NCBI RefSeq assembly: GCF_000166055.1
Contig: NC_014664.1
Span: 1,017,927-1,081,926 of the forward strand
Origin: Rhodomicrobium vannielii ATCC 17100
GTDB lineage: Bacteria; Pseudomonadota; Alphaproteobacteria; Rhizobiales; Rhodomicrobiaceae
Length of the DNA stretch: 64,000 nt
Direction: 5' to 3'
Of the stretch, positions 27,519 through 36,683 are shown one piece after another. Made by a program: the position numbers and the translations under genes. The stretch's first letter is position 1, and each line of letters opens with the position of its first letter. The notes beneath the pieces were generated by a model, which saw only the letters and a program-made list of their open reading frames with translations, did not search any database and was not told where the DNA came from.

Positions 27519-29081
27519 GTGACAGGATCGCGCGTGCTCAACCGTGCGCTTCGAAGCAAGATTATGTCTGCTTCCGAAGCTGCGGCTCTAATCCCAGCAG
27601 GGTCTAACGTCGGCATGAGCGGGTTTACCGGCTCCGGTTACCCGAAGGAAGTGCCTGCGGCGCTGGCCGAGCGTATCAACGCGCTTCACGCAGACGGCTT
27701 CGATTTCAAGATCAGCGTCTGGACCGGCGCATCGACCGCTCCCGAGCTCGACGGCGCGCTCGCCGCGGTCGACGGCATCGAGATGCGGCTGCCGTATCAA
27801 TCCGACCCGGCCTGTCGCGCGCGCATCAACGCCGGACAAATGGACTACATCGACATCCATCTGTCCCACGTCGCGCAGTTCGTCTGGTTCGGCTTCTTCG
27901 GCAAGCTCGACGTCGCGGTTGTGGAAGTCGCGGGTGTCCTCGAAGACGGACGGCTTGTTCCGGCTACGTCGATCGGCAACAACAAGACGTGGCTCGATCA
28001 GGCCGACAAGATCATCCTTGAGGTCAATAACCGCATCAACCCCGCCATGGAGGGGATGCACGATATCTATTACGGTACAGCGCTTCCGCCGCACCGGAAG
28101 CCCATCCCGCTCGTGACGCCGAGCGACCGCATCGGCGAGCCTTACTTCCGCTGCGATCCGTCGAAGATCATCGGCATCGTCGAGACGCACGCCTACGACC
28201 GCAACTCCGCTTTCACGCCGCCCGACGAGACGTCGCGTCTCATCGCCGGCCACATCCTGGAGTTCCTCGCTCACGAGGTCAAAAAGGGCCGCATGCCGGA
28301 GAACCTGCTGCCGCTGCAATCAGGCGTCGGCAACACGGCGAACGCCGTGATGGCGGGGCTTGAACAGGGCCCGTTCGAGAACCTCACGGCCTATACCGAA
28401 GTGCTTCAGGACGGCATGCTCCACCTTCTGAAGCGGGGCAAGATGAACTTCGCTTCCGCGACGGCGTTTTCGCTGAGCCCGGAAGCCGTGGACGACTTCA
28501 ACCGCGACGTCGAATTCTACCGCGAGCGCGTGCTGCTGCGCCCGCAGGAAATCTCGAACCATCCCGAAGTGATTCGCCGCCTCGGCGTCATCGCGATGAA
28601 CGGCATGATCGAGGCCGACATCTACGGCAACGTGAACTCCACGCACATTCGCGGCTCGTCCATCATGAACGGCATCGGCGGCTCGGGCGATTTCGCGCGC
28701 AACGCCTACCTGTCCTTCTTCATGACGCCGTCGACCGCGAAGAACGGCCAACTCTCCTGCATCGTGCCCATGGTCAGCCACGTCGACCACACCGAGCACG
28801 ACGTGCAGGTGATCGTGACCGAGCAGGGCCTCGCCGATCTGCGCGGGCTCACGCCGAAGCAGCGCGCGAAGGTCATCATCCAGAACTGCTCGCACCCGAG
28901 CTATCGCCCGGCGCTGCAAGCGTATTACGAGCGCTCGCTGCGTGAATCTCCCGGCCGCCATACGCCGCACATGCTGAACGAAGCGTTTTCGTTCATTCAA
29001 AGCTGGAAGGCCGAGAAGGCTGCGATGGAGGTGGAGAAGGCGATCCACTCCGGCCTCGCCGCCACGAAAGTGCCGGCCTGA
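27519..29081 (+). CDS. Acetyl-CoA hydrolase/transferase family protein (succinyl-CoA:acetate CoA-transferase type)
   Basis: A class I CoA-transferase of 520 residues. The catalytic glutamate lies in AYTEVLQDGML, preceded by the conserved SGVGNTANAV and followed near the C-terminus by VIVTEQGLADLRGLTPKQRA. These motifs match succinyl-CoA:acetate transferases and acetyl-CoA hydrolases; substrate choice cannot be set from sequence. Likely roles are acetate activation or a modified TCA step. The GTG at 27519 is chosen because AAGAAGG lies 8 nt upstream and orthologues begin close to this point; the frame is open back to 27417. Confidence 0.88.
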   Translation: MTGSRVLNRALRSKIMSASEAAALIPAGSNVGMSGFTGSGYPKEVPAALAERINALHADGFDFKISVWTGASTAPELDGALAAVDGIEMRLPYQSDPACRARINAGQMDYIDIHLSHVAQFVWFGFFGKLDVAVVEVAGVLEDGRLVPATSIGNNKTWLDQADKIILEVNNRINPAMEGMHDIYYGTALPPHRKPIPLVTPSDRIGEPYFRCDPSKIIGIVETHAYDRNSAFTPPDETSRLIAGHILEFLAHEVKKGRMPENLLPLQSGVGNTANAVMAGLEQGPFENLTAYTEVLQDGMLHLLKRGKMNFASATAFSLSPEAVDDFNRDVEFYRERVLLRPQEISNHPEVIRRLGVIAMNGMIEADIYGNVNSTHIRGSSIMNGIGGSGDFARNAYLSFFMTPSTAKNGQLSCIVPMVSHVDHTEHDVQVIVTEQGLADLRGLTPKQRAKVIIQNCSHPSYRPALQAYYERSLRESPGRHTPHMLNEAFSFIQSWKAEKAAMEVEKAIHSGLAATKVPA

Positions 29082-29157
29082 CGGCCTGGCGACCTTATGG
29101 CCGGGGCGTAGGTGGTCCCGGTATCGCCTTGCCGGCGACAAAATACCGACTGATTTC

Positions 29158-29200
29158 AATGGCTCGAAAATCGCTTTGCGGCTTTCGGGCCATTTTTCTT
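29158..29200 (+). terminator. Rho-independent terminator after the CoA-transferase
   Basis: AATGGCTCGAAA pairs with TTTCGGGCCATT over 12 bp (one G-U) around a 13-nt loop, followed by TTTCTT. The position, 76 bp after the stop, is appropriate. Confidence 0.75.
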
Positions 29201-29300
29201 GACCGTAGCGGTCACCATCGCAGCGCAATCGAGAGTGCCGACAGGCGCTTCGCGGGGACGCCTTCGTCCGCGCAAATCGAGAACCGGAGTGTTTCAACGC

Positions 29301-31154
29301 ATGACCGCCGATCTGGCCGTGGTGCTGGCGTTACTCGCCATCACCGTGGCGATGTTCAGCCTCAATCGTCCCAGGATGGACGCCGTAGCGCTTATCATGA
29401 TGACTGCCCTGCCGCTTACGGGCGTCATAACGATGAACGAGGCGCTGGCCGGCTTCAGCGACCCGAATGTCATCCTCATCGCGGCGCTTTTCGTGATCGG
29501 CGAAGGGCTGGTGCGCACGGGCGTCGCCCAGCGCCTCGGCGACTCGCTTGCGAAAAGCGCTGGGCGGGACGAGACCCGCATGATCGCTCTCCTGATGGTC
29601 CTCGTGGCTGCCGTCGGCGCATTCATGAGTTCGACCGGCGTCGTCGCGATCTTCATTCCCGTCGTCCTGCGCATCGCGCAGAACTCGGGCGTGGCGCCGG
29701 GGCGTCTGCTGATGCCCCTCAGCATGGCTGCGCTCATCAGCGGCATGATGACACTCGTGGCGACCGCACCGAACCTCGTCGTCAACAGCGAACTCGCGCG
29801 GCAAGGACATGAGGGCTTCGGATTCTTCGCTTTCACACCCTTTGGCCTGCCCATCCTTATCCTGGCCGTGGGCTACATGGTCTTCGCGCAGCGCTTGCTT
29901 CTCTCCCGCGCCGACGCGAACGAAAAGGCGACGATGCTTCCCCGCTTCGCGACCTGGGTCGGCGAATACGGCCTTGCCGGACGCGGGCACCGGCTTGCGA
30001 TCATGGATGGCTCGCCCTTCGCGGGCAGGCGCCTCGAAGAGCTTCAGCTGCGCGCCACTGCGAGCGTCGACATCATTGCCATCGAAAGGCGCACGCATTT
30101 CAACCGACAGACCTTGAAGCCCTCCGCCAACGTGCAACTCGAATTGGGCGACATCCTTTTCGTCGCGACCGCCCCCGCCTACGACATCGCGGCGTTCGCC
30201 CTTGAAAATGCTCTCCAGATCCTGCCGATCGAAGGGCGCGACTTGGCCGACCGCTCGCATGCGGTGGGCATGGCCGAGCTTATCGTCCCGGCCACGTCGA
30301 AACTCATCGGCAAGACCATCGTCCAATCAGCGATCCGCACGCATTACGGCCTGTCTGTGGTCGGGCTCAAGCGAGGCAAGAAGGCATTTGCCGGCAATCT
30401 TCGCGACGAGCCTCTGAAACTCGGGGACACGCTGCTCGTGGCCGGACCATGGCACGCGATAGAGCTTCTCCGGTCACCGGCGGACGATCTCGTCATTCTG
30501 AAGGTTGCCGCCGAAATCGACGAGCAGGTGCCGGCCGCGATGCGCGCGCCTTTCTCTCTCGGGGTTCTCGCCCTCGTCGTGGCCGCGATGATGACGGGGA
30601 TCGTGCCGAATGTGCAGGCGGCGCTGATGGGCTGTCTTCTTCTCGGGCTGTTCCACTGCGTGGACATGAACGCCGCCTATCGTTCGATCCACTGGCAGAC
30701 TCTTGTCGTCATAGTCGGGATGCTGCCCTTCTCGCTTGCGCTTCAGAAGACAGGCGGAATCGACCTCGCTTCCGGCTTGTTGATCGACGCGCTCGGCAAC
30801 GCGCAACCGCATGTGATGCTGGCGGCGCTCTTCGCGACGACCGCTGCGCTCGGGCTCTTCATCTCGAATACCGCGACGGCGGTGCTGATGGCGCCTGTCG
30901 CGCTGTCTGTTGCGGCGCAGCTTGGCGCGTCGCCCTATCCCTTCGTGATGACAGTGGCGCTTGCCGCATCGGCGGCCTTTATGACGCCAGTGTCCTCGCC
31001 GGTAAACACCCTGGTGGTCGGTCCCGGCAACTACACCTTCCTCGATTTCGTTCGGGTGGGCGTGCCTTTCACCCTCGCCGTCATGGTGACGGTGGTGATC
31101 CTGGTGCCGCTCGTGTTTCCGTTTCAGGCTGCGGCGCTGGTGGCGGGGTCATGA
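29301..31154 (+). CDS. SLC13/DASS family permease with two RCK_C domains
   Basis: A 617-residue anion transporter of the divalent anion:sodium symporter superfamily. Two membrane halves, each with the signature SNTA-like stretch (AFMSSTGVVAIFIPVVL and LFISNTATAVLMAPVAL), flank a cytosolic insert of about 180 residues holding two TrkA-C/RCK_C repeats (near 225-310 and 320-400). Proteins of this layout carry sulfate, di- or tricarboxylates or similar anions. I chose the ATG at 29301, which starts the first helix (VVLALLAITVAMFSL); the upstream GGAG is 11 nt away. The neighbouring CoA-transferase hints at a carboxylate substrate, but a terminator separates them. Confidence 0.85.
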   Translation: MTADLAVVLALLAITVAMFSLNRPRMDAVALIMMTALPLTGVITMNEALAGFSDPNVILIAALFVIGEGLVRTGVAQRLGDSLAKSAGRDETRMIALLMVLVAAVGAFMSSTGVVAIFIPVVLRIAQNSGVAPGRLLMPLSMAALISGMMTLVATAPNLVVNSELARQGHEGFGFFAFTPFGLPILILAVGYMVFAQRLLLSRADANEKATMLPRFATWVGEYGLAGRGHRLAIMDGSPFAGRRLEELQLRATASVDIIAIERRTHFNRQTLKPSANVQLELGDILFVATAPAYDIAAFALENALQILPIEGRDLADRSHAVGMAELIVPATSKLIGKTIVQSAIRTHYGLSVVGLKRGKKAFAGNLRDEPLKLGDTLLVAGPWHAIELLRSPADDLVILKVAAEIDEQVPAAMRAPFSLGVLALVVAAMMTGIVPNVQAALMGCLLLGLFHCVDMNAAYRSIHWQTLVVIVGMLPFSLALQKTGGIDLASGLLIDALGNAQPHVMLAALFATTAALGLFISNTATAVLMAPVALSVAAQLGASPYPFVMTVALAASAAFMTPVSSPVNTLVVGPGNYTFLDFVRVGVPFTLAVMVTVVILVPLVFPFQAAALVAGS

Positions 31155-31198
31155 TGAACAGGCACGCTCCAAACGAACAGATCGGACGATAGAAAGAC

Positions 31199-31252
31199 GG
31201 CGCGGGTTTGCCCGCGCCGCCTCGGTCGAATTGCTCCGTGTCACCCCGGAGC
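31199..31252. terminator. Pair of convergent terminator-like hairpins
   Basis: GGCGCGGG-TTTG-CCCGCGCC (31199-31218, perfect 8 bp) and GCTCCG/CGGAGC (31233-31252, 6 bp) lie between convergent genes. Neither has a long T tract. Confidence 0.5.
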
Positions 31253-31274
31253 GATTCGTCCCCCCAAATCATCC

Positions 31275-31712
31275 CTACTGCACGCGTTTCCAGGTGCGCG
31301 ATTTACAGATCATGCCGCCCAGAACGCAGCCTTCGAGCTTCAGTTCGTCTTTGCCGGACGACGTCAGATAGCCGGTGTACGTCTCGCCGTCCTCGCTGTT
31401 GTAGAGCTTGCCCTTCCACTTGTCCGCGCCGGCTTTCGTCGCGCCGTTCATGAGCACGACACCCGCCATGGAGCGGCCCTTGAGCTGCGGGTTGGGGTTT
31501 GCGTCGTCCTTCTCGCGGCCCTTGCCGGGCTTGACGACCTTCACGCAGATGCCGCCGCCACACGAATAAACCGAAACGATGCCGCCCGAATCCGCGTCGC
31601 GCCAATTGCCGATGGCGTCTTCGGCCGCGCCCCAGGCCGAAAGCGGCAATGCGACGGCAAGCGCGCAAGCGCCCGCGATGGCGCGGATGCGCCGTCCCTT
31701 GATCATCTCCAT
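31275..31712 (-). CDS. DUF2147 domain secreted protein
   Basis: A 145-residue exported protein. The signal peptide (AIAGACALAVALPLSAWGAA) is followed by the DUF2147 domain with AIGNWRDADSGGIVSVYSC, a paired-cysteine motif CGGGICVKV, GKLYNSEDGETYTGYL and the C-terminal LGGMICKSRTWKRV. The family occurs in many Gram-negative bacteria; its role is unknown. The gene is divergent from dnaB and shares a 262-bp upstream region with it. Confidence 0.88.
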   Translation of the reverse strand: MEMIKGRRIRAIAGACALAVALPLSAWGAAEDAIGNWRDADSGGIVSVYSCGGGICVKVVKPGKGREKDDANPNPQLKGRSMAGVVLMNGATKAGADKWKGKLYNSEDGETYTGYLTSSGKDELKLEGCVLGGMICKSRTWKRVQ

Positions 31713-31736
31713 CCCCTGTAGTTCTTGTGCGTTATT

Positions 31737-31752
31737 CTGACAAAAATGTCAG
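31737..31752. promoter_or_regulatory. Perfect inverted repeat CTGACA-N4-TGTCAG (operator candidate)
   Basis: A 6-bp palindromic pair lies 24 bp upstream of the DUF2147 gene, in the divergent region shared with dnaB. The geometry resembles a dimeric regulator site, but no regulator is known. Confidence 0.3.
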
Positions 31753-31974
31753 TGTGCCGCTCACGCTATCACCGGCGGAAAATTCCTCAAGTCAAACTTC
31801 AGTTGAAGGACGCGCTATCCCGCACGTGCTGAGTCGGGTTGCGGCGTGCACACTGTCAAGGCGGCGCTCGCAACATCAAGGACTCGTCCAGCGGAATCAT
31901 TCGGCTGTGCACGCTTGGCGAATCGAAGCCGGGTCGCCTTCGGGAAGGATCGCGAATCGGGTCTTATCGCGCTC

Positions 31975-33495
31975 ATGAGACGTTCCCCCGCCCTTTCCGC
32001 CGTTCCTGCCAGGTCCGCCCTGGCGGATAGCATCGAGTCCCTGCCCTTCCGGCAGGCCCCGCATAACATCGAAGCCGAGCAGGCGCTGCTCGGCGCGGTG
32101 CTGATCAACAACGAATCGTTCGACCGCGTGTCCGGCTTCCTTGAGCCGAATCATTTCTTCGAGCCGCTCCATGGCCGCCTGTTCGAGATCATGGGCAAGC
32201 TGATTCAGTCCGGCAAGCACGCCTCGCCGATCACGCTCAAGACCTTCTTCGACAACGAGCCGCCCATCGGCGAAATCACCGTCGCGCAGTATCTCGGCCG
32301 CCTCGCCGCCGCCGCCACGACCATCATCAACGCGCAGGCCTATGGCCGCACGATCTACGACCTCGCCGTGCGCCGCGAACTCATCCTCATCGGCGAGGAC
32401 ATGGTGAACGTCGCCTATGATTCGCCCATCGAGCAGCCGCCGGAGCGGCAGATCGAGGAGGCCGAACAGCGGCTCTACGACCTCGCCGACAAAGGCAAGT
32501 ACGGCTCCGGCTTCATGTCGTTCGGAGACGCGACCATCGAAGCCGTCGAGATGGCGGCGCGCGCCTATGAGCGCGACGGCGGCCTGTCGGGCCTCTCGTC
32601 CGGCCTCACCGACCTCGACCGCATGATGGGCGGCCTGCAAAACTCCGACTTGCTGGTGCTCGCGGGGCGCCCGTCGATGGGCAAGACCGCGCTCGCCACC
32701 AACATCGCCTTCAATGTCGCGAAGGCTTACCGCACGCGCCAAAAGGAAGACGGCACCACAGAGGCTCTCGACGGCGCGGTGGTCGGCTTCTTCTCCCTCG
32801 AAATGTCGTCCGAGCAGCTCGCGACGCGTATCCTCGCCGAGCAGGCGCAGATCCCGTCCGAAAAGATCCGGCGCGGCAATATCTCCGACGTGGAGTTCCA
32901 GCGCCTACAGCAGGCTGCGATGGAATTGCAAACCTTGCCGCTGTTCATCGACCACACGGGCGGCATCTCCATCGCCCAGCTCGCGGCGCGCGCGCGGCGC
33001 CTGAAGCGGCAGAAGGGCCTCGGCCTCATCATCGTCGACTATCTCCAGCTCCTCACCGGCTCCGCGAAGCGCTCGCAGGAAGGCCGCGTGCAGGAGGTTT
33101 CGGAAATCACGGTCGGCCTCAAGGCGCTCGCCAAGGAACTCGCGGTGCCGATCATCGCGCTGTCGCAGCTCTCGCGTCAGGTGGAAAACCGCGACGACAA
33201 GCGCCCGCAACTGTCAGACCTTCGCGAATCAGGCTCGATCGAACAGGATGCCGACGTCGTGATGTTCGTCTTCCGCGAGGAGTATTATGTTTCGCGGAAG
33301 GAACCTTCGATGACGAAGGTGGAAGAGCACCAGAAATGGCAGGATGAGATGGATCAGGTGCAGGGCCTCGCCGAAGTGGTCATCGGCAAGCAGCGCCACG
33401 GCCCGACGGGCACGGTCCGACTGCAATTCCAGTCCGAAATCACGCGCTTCGGCGATCTGGCCGATGACCGCCGCGTGCCCGAACGGTACGAATAG
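31975..33495 (+). CDS. dnaB: Replicative DNA helicase DnaB
   Basis: The hexameric 5'-3' helicase of the replication fork, 506 residues. The N-terminal primase-interaction domain starts near PHNIEAEQALLGAVLINNES. The RecA-like ATPase domain has Walker A GRPSMGKTALA, Walker B GLIIVDYLQLL and the motif LSQLSRQVENRDDKRP. I chose the ATG at 31975, close to the usual family start; the frame stays open another 129 bp upstream without conserved residues. alr and radA follow closely, an order found in other alphaproteobacteria. Confidence 0.95.
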   Translation: MRRSPALSAVPARSALADSIESLPFRQAPHNIEAEQALLGAVLINNESFDRVSGFLEPNHFFEPLHGRLFEIMGKLIQSGKHASPITLKTFFDNEPPIGEITVAQYLGRLAAAATTIINAQAYGRTIYDLAVRRELILIGEDMVNVAYDSPIEQPPERQIEEAEQRLYDLADKGKYGSGFMSFGDATIEAVEMAARAYERDGGLSGLSSGLTDLDRMMGGLQNSDLLVLAGRPSMGKTALATNIAFNVAKAYRTRQKEDGTTEALDGAVVGFFSLEMSSEQLATRILAEQAQIPSEKIRRGNISDVEFQRLQQAAMELQTLPLFIDHTGGISIAQLAARARRLKRQKGLGLIIVDYLQLLTGSAKRSQEGRVQEVSEITVGLKALAKELAVPIIALSQLSRQVENRDDKRPQLSDLRESGSIEQDADVVMFVFREEYYVSRKEPSMTKVEEHQKWQDEMDQVQGLAEVVIGKQRHGPTGTVRLQFQSEITRFGDLADDRRVPERYE

Positions 33496-33497
33496 CC

Positions 33498-34667
33498 ATG
33501 GTGGTGACAGGCATGGACACGGGGTTTTCAGAGGCGGTGGAACGCGCGCTGGCTGCGGCTCCAGCCTCCGCCAACGGCGTGCTGGTGATCCGGCTTCCCG
33601 CGCTGCGCCGCAACTACCGGCGCGCGGCCGAGGCCTCGCTCAAGGCGGAGACGGCGGCGGTGGTGAAGGCCAACGCGTACGGCCTCGGCATCCAGCCGGT
33701 CCTGACGGCGCTGCAAAAGGAAACTGCCCGCACCTTCTTCGTCGCGACGCTCGACGAGGCGCTGGCCCTTCGCACATTCGCGAACGACGCCACGATCTAC
33801 ACGTTGAACGGGCTGATGCCGGGCACCTCCGCCGTCTACCGCGACGCGCGGCTGCGCCCGGTTCTGAACAGCCTCGCCGAAGTTGAGGAGTGGTCCGCCT
33901 ACTGCCGCGAGCACGAGGCGCGCCTCCCCGCCGCGATCCAGTTCGACACCGGCATGTGCCGCGTCGGCCTCGAACCGGAAGCCGCCGACGCTCTGGCGGA
34001 AAAGCCGGAGCTGTTGCAGCCGTTTCGCCCGGCCGTGCTGATGAGCCATCTCGTGCGCGCGGATGAGCCGATGCACCCGCTGAACGAAGTTCAGTTCAAG
34101 CGCTTCGAGGCGGTGACGTCGCTGTTTCCCGGCATCGCGAAGAGCCTCGTCAATTCGGCGGGGTGCCTGCTTCGCCGCAAGTATCACCTCGACCTCGCGC
34201 GCCCCGGCATTGCGATTTATGGCGGCAACCCGCAGAAGGTGGAGCCGTCGCAATTCGAGCCGGTCGTCTGGCTGTTCGGACGCATCGTTCAGGTGCGGCA
34301 CGGCGAGAAGGGTTTCACGGTCGGTTACGGCGGGACGGAGACGCTGAGGCGCGACAGCCGCATCGCAACCGTTGGCGTCGGTTACGCGGACGGGTATTTC
34401 AGGGGCGTTTCGTCGTCGGACGCGAAGCCGGGCGCGGTCGGCCATATCGGCGAGCACGCGCTTCCGCTTATCGGCCGTGTGTCGATGGACCTGACGACCT
34501 TCGACGCGACGGATGTGCCCGAAGCGCTCGTTCATCGCGGCGGCTTCGTCGAGTTGCTCGGTGAGAAGACCACGGTAGACGACCTCGCGCGCCACGCTGG
34601 CACCATCGGTTACGAAGTGCTGACATCGCTCGGGCGGCGCTATCACCGGGTCTATGTCGATGAGTAA
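33498..34667 (+). CDS. alr: Alanine racemase
   Basis: A PLP enzyme that makes D-alanine for peptidoglycan. The 389-residue protein has the cofactor lysine Lys57 in AVVKANAYGLG and the catalytic tyrosine in VGYADGYFRG, with IGRVSMDLT near the C-terminus. Family position 64 (the usual YGHG) is GLG, a normal variant. It starts 2 bp after dnaB and overlaps radA, so the three genes are probably cotranscribed. A second ATG at 33513 is possible. Confidence 0.93.
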   Translation: MVVTGMDTGFSEAVERALAAAPASANGVLVIRLPALRRNYRRAAEASLKAETAAVVKANAYGLGIQPVLTALQKETARTFFVATLDEALALRTFANDATIYTLNGLMPGTSAVYRDARLRPVLNSLAEVEEWSAYCREHEARLPAAIQFDTGMCRVGLEPEAADALAEKPELLQPFRPAVLMSHLVRADEPMHPLNEVQFKRFEAVTSLFPGIAKSLVNSAGCLLRRKYHLDLARPGIAIYGGNPQKVEPSQFEPVVWLFGRIVQVRHGEKGFTVGYGGTETLRRDSRIATVGVGYADGYFRGVSSSDAKPGAVGHIGEHALPLIGRVSMDLTTFDATDVPEALVHRGGFVELLGEKTTVDDLARHAGTIGYEVLTSLGRRYHRVYVDE

Positions 34668-36027
34668 GGGCGCGGCGGATTACGTCTGCCAGTCGTGCGG
34701 CGCCGTCTCGCCGAAGTGGCAGGGCAAGTGCCCCAGCTGCGGGGACTGGAACACGCTCGTGCAGGAAATGGCGGCCGTGTCCGCGCCGGGCGGCGTCGGG
34801 CTGAAGGCGAAGCGCCGCGCTAAGGCCTGCGCCGTCGAAAGCCTCGACGCGGAAGGCCGCGACGTGCGCCGCATCTCGTCCGGCATCGGCGAACTCGACC
34901 GCGCGGTCGGTGACGGCTTCGCGCAAGGCTCGGCGGTGCTGCTTTCGGGTGAACCCGGCATCGGCAAATCCACGCTCCTGCTGCAAGCCGCCGCCGCCAT
35001 CGCCGAACAGGGCCACAGCTCGCTCTATTTTTCCGGCGAAGAGGCGACCGACCAGATTCGCCTGCGCGCCCAGCGCCTCGGGCTCTCGAAAGCGCCGCTC
35101 GGCCTCGTGGCGGAAACCTGCGTGGAACGCATCCTCGCTACGATAGAACAGGGCGCGCCGCCCGATTTCGTCGTCATCGATTCGATCCAGACGCTTTGGA
35201 CCGAGAGCATCGAATCCGCGCCGGGCACCGTCAGTCAGGTGCGCGCAAGCATGCAGGCGCTAATCGCACTGGCAAAGACGAAAGGCCCTGTGATTGTCGT
35301 CGTCGGCCACGTGACGAAGGACGGCCAGATCGCCGGGCCGAAGGTGGTCGAGCACATGGTCGATACCGTCCTTACCTTCGAGGGCGAGGGCGCTCATAAT
35401 CTCCGCCTGCTCCGCGCGACCAAGAACCGTTTCGGCGCGTCGAACGAGATCGGCGTCTTCGACATGCATGGCGACGGTCTTCGCGAGGTGTCGAACCCGT
35501 CCGAGCTGTTCCTCAGCCTCGATCATTGCGACGCGGCGGGAAGCGCGATCTTCGCCGGGATCGAGGGCACGCGCCCGATCCTCGTCGAGGTGCAGGCGCT
35601 GCTTGCGCCGTCGCCCTATGCCGCGCCGCGCCGCGCCGTCGTCGGCTGGGACACGAACCGCCTCGCAATGATTCTCGCCGTGCTCGAAGCGCGGTGCGGC
35701 GTCAAGATCGGCCCGCAGGACGTTTATCTGAATGTCGCCGGCGGTCTTCGCATCACGGAACCCGCCGCGGATATGGCCGTCGCCGCCTCGCTTTTGTCGG
35801 CATTTACCGGCATTGCGCTGCCTCGTGACGCAGTCTATTTCGGCGAAGTCGGGTTGTCGGGTGCGCTGCGCCCAGTGCAGCAGATGAGTGTCCGGCTGAA
35901 GGAAGCGCAGAAGCTCGGCTTTCGCCAAGCGTACCTTCCATCGGCCGGAGAAATCTCCGCAAGCGGTGTTGCCGTGAAATTAACCCGGCTTCCGCAATTG
36001 AAAGATTTGGCTACTCTTTTCGCGTAA
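34660..36027 (+). CDS. radA: DNA repair protein RadA
   Basis: A branch-migration ATPase related to RecA, acting on recombination intermediates. The predicted protein has 455 residues. An N-terminal four-cysteine zinc finger (CQSCGAVSPKW and CPSCGDW) precedes the RecA-like domain with Walker A GEPGIGKST and the RadA-specific KNRFGASNEIGVF. The C-terminal Lon-like domain includes YFGEVGLSGALRPV. I chose the ATG at 34660 (MSKGAADYVCQSCG), which overlaps the alr stop by 8 bp; an ATG at 34654 is also in frame. Confidence 0.94.
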   Translation: MSKGAADYVCQSCGAVSPKWQGKCPSCGDWNTLVQEMAAVSAPGGVGLKAKRRAKACAVESLDAEGRDVRRISSGIGELDRAVGDGFAQGSAVLLSGEPGIGKSTLLLQAAAAIAEQGHSSLYFSGEEATDQIRLRAQRLGLSKAPLGLVAETCVERILATIEQGAPPDFVVIDSIQTLWTESIESAPGTVSQVRASMQALIALAKTKGPVIVVVGHVTKDGQIAGPKVVEHMVDTVLTFEGEGAHNLRLLRATKNRFGASNEIGVFDMHGDGLREVSNPSELFLSLDHCDAAGSAIFAGIEGTRPILVEVQALLAPSPYAAPRRAVVGWDTNRLAMILAVLEARCGVKIGPQDVYLNVAGGLRITEPAADMAVAASLLSAFTGIALPRDAVYFGEVGLSGALRPVQQMSVRLKEAQKLGFRQAYLPSAGEISASGVAVKLTRLPQLKDLATLFA

Positions 36028-36083
36028 ACCGCCGTAGAAGGTGCATACGTGAACGGTCGCAATCTGCATGAAAGGGAAGGCTC

Positions 36084-36623
36084 ATGCCGATTCAAGGGCT
36101 CGACATCATACTCGTTGGAATCATGATCTTTTCAGGCTTCCTCGCCATGCTGCGGGGCCTGACGCGCGAAATGCTGTCCATCATGTCATGGGCGTTGGCC
36201 GCCATCGTGACGCTGCTCGCCTATTCGCACTTCAAGGACGACGTGCGGGGCATGATCGACACGCCCATGCTCGCGGATGCGACGCTGATCGCGCTCGCCT
36301 TCATCACGAGCCTCATCCTTTTCAGCCTCCTCACCGCCAACATTTCGGAGCGCGTGCTCGACAGCCGCGTCGGCGCGGTGGACCGCACGCTCGGCTTCGT
36401 TTACGGCCTCGTGCGCGGGCTTATCCTCGTCGTGATCGCCTTCCTGATCGTGAGCCAGATCGTCGACCGCCCCAACCTGCCGAAGTGGGTGCGCGAAGCG
36501 CGCTCGCTGCCGCTCATTGAAAGCACCGGCGATACCATTAAATCCTTGTTGCCAGACAACCCAGAGTCGCTGTTCAAACGCGACCGGCCAGCTTCGCCCG
36601 CGCCCGAAGCTGAACGGGGTTGA
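36084..36623 (+). CDS. cvpA: CvpA family membrane protein
   Basis: A 179-residue inner-membrane protein. Four hydrophobic segments (about 5-25, 30-48, 66-86 and 103-124) follow the CvpA pattern, starting GLDIILVGIMIFSGFLAMLR. The family is linked to colicin V production and envelope homeostasis. A charged C-terminal tail follows. GGGAAGG lies just before the ATG. cvpA directly precedes purF, a pairing known from E. coli, though no functional link is proven. Confidence 0.9.
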   Translation: MPIQGLDIILVGIMIFSGFLAMLRGLTREMLSIMSWALAAIVTLLAYSHFKDDVRGMIDTPMLADATLIALAFITSLILFSLLTANISERVLDSRVGAVDRTLGFVYGLVRGLILVVIAFLIVSQIVDRPNLPKWVREARSLPLIESTGDTIKSLLPDNPESLFKRDRPASPAPEAERG

Positions 36624-36683
36624 GGCCTATTCTGAAGGGCGCCCCTCCGGCACTGCCGGAGACTGCTAAAAGGACGAAGCCAC

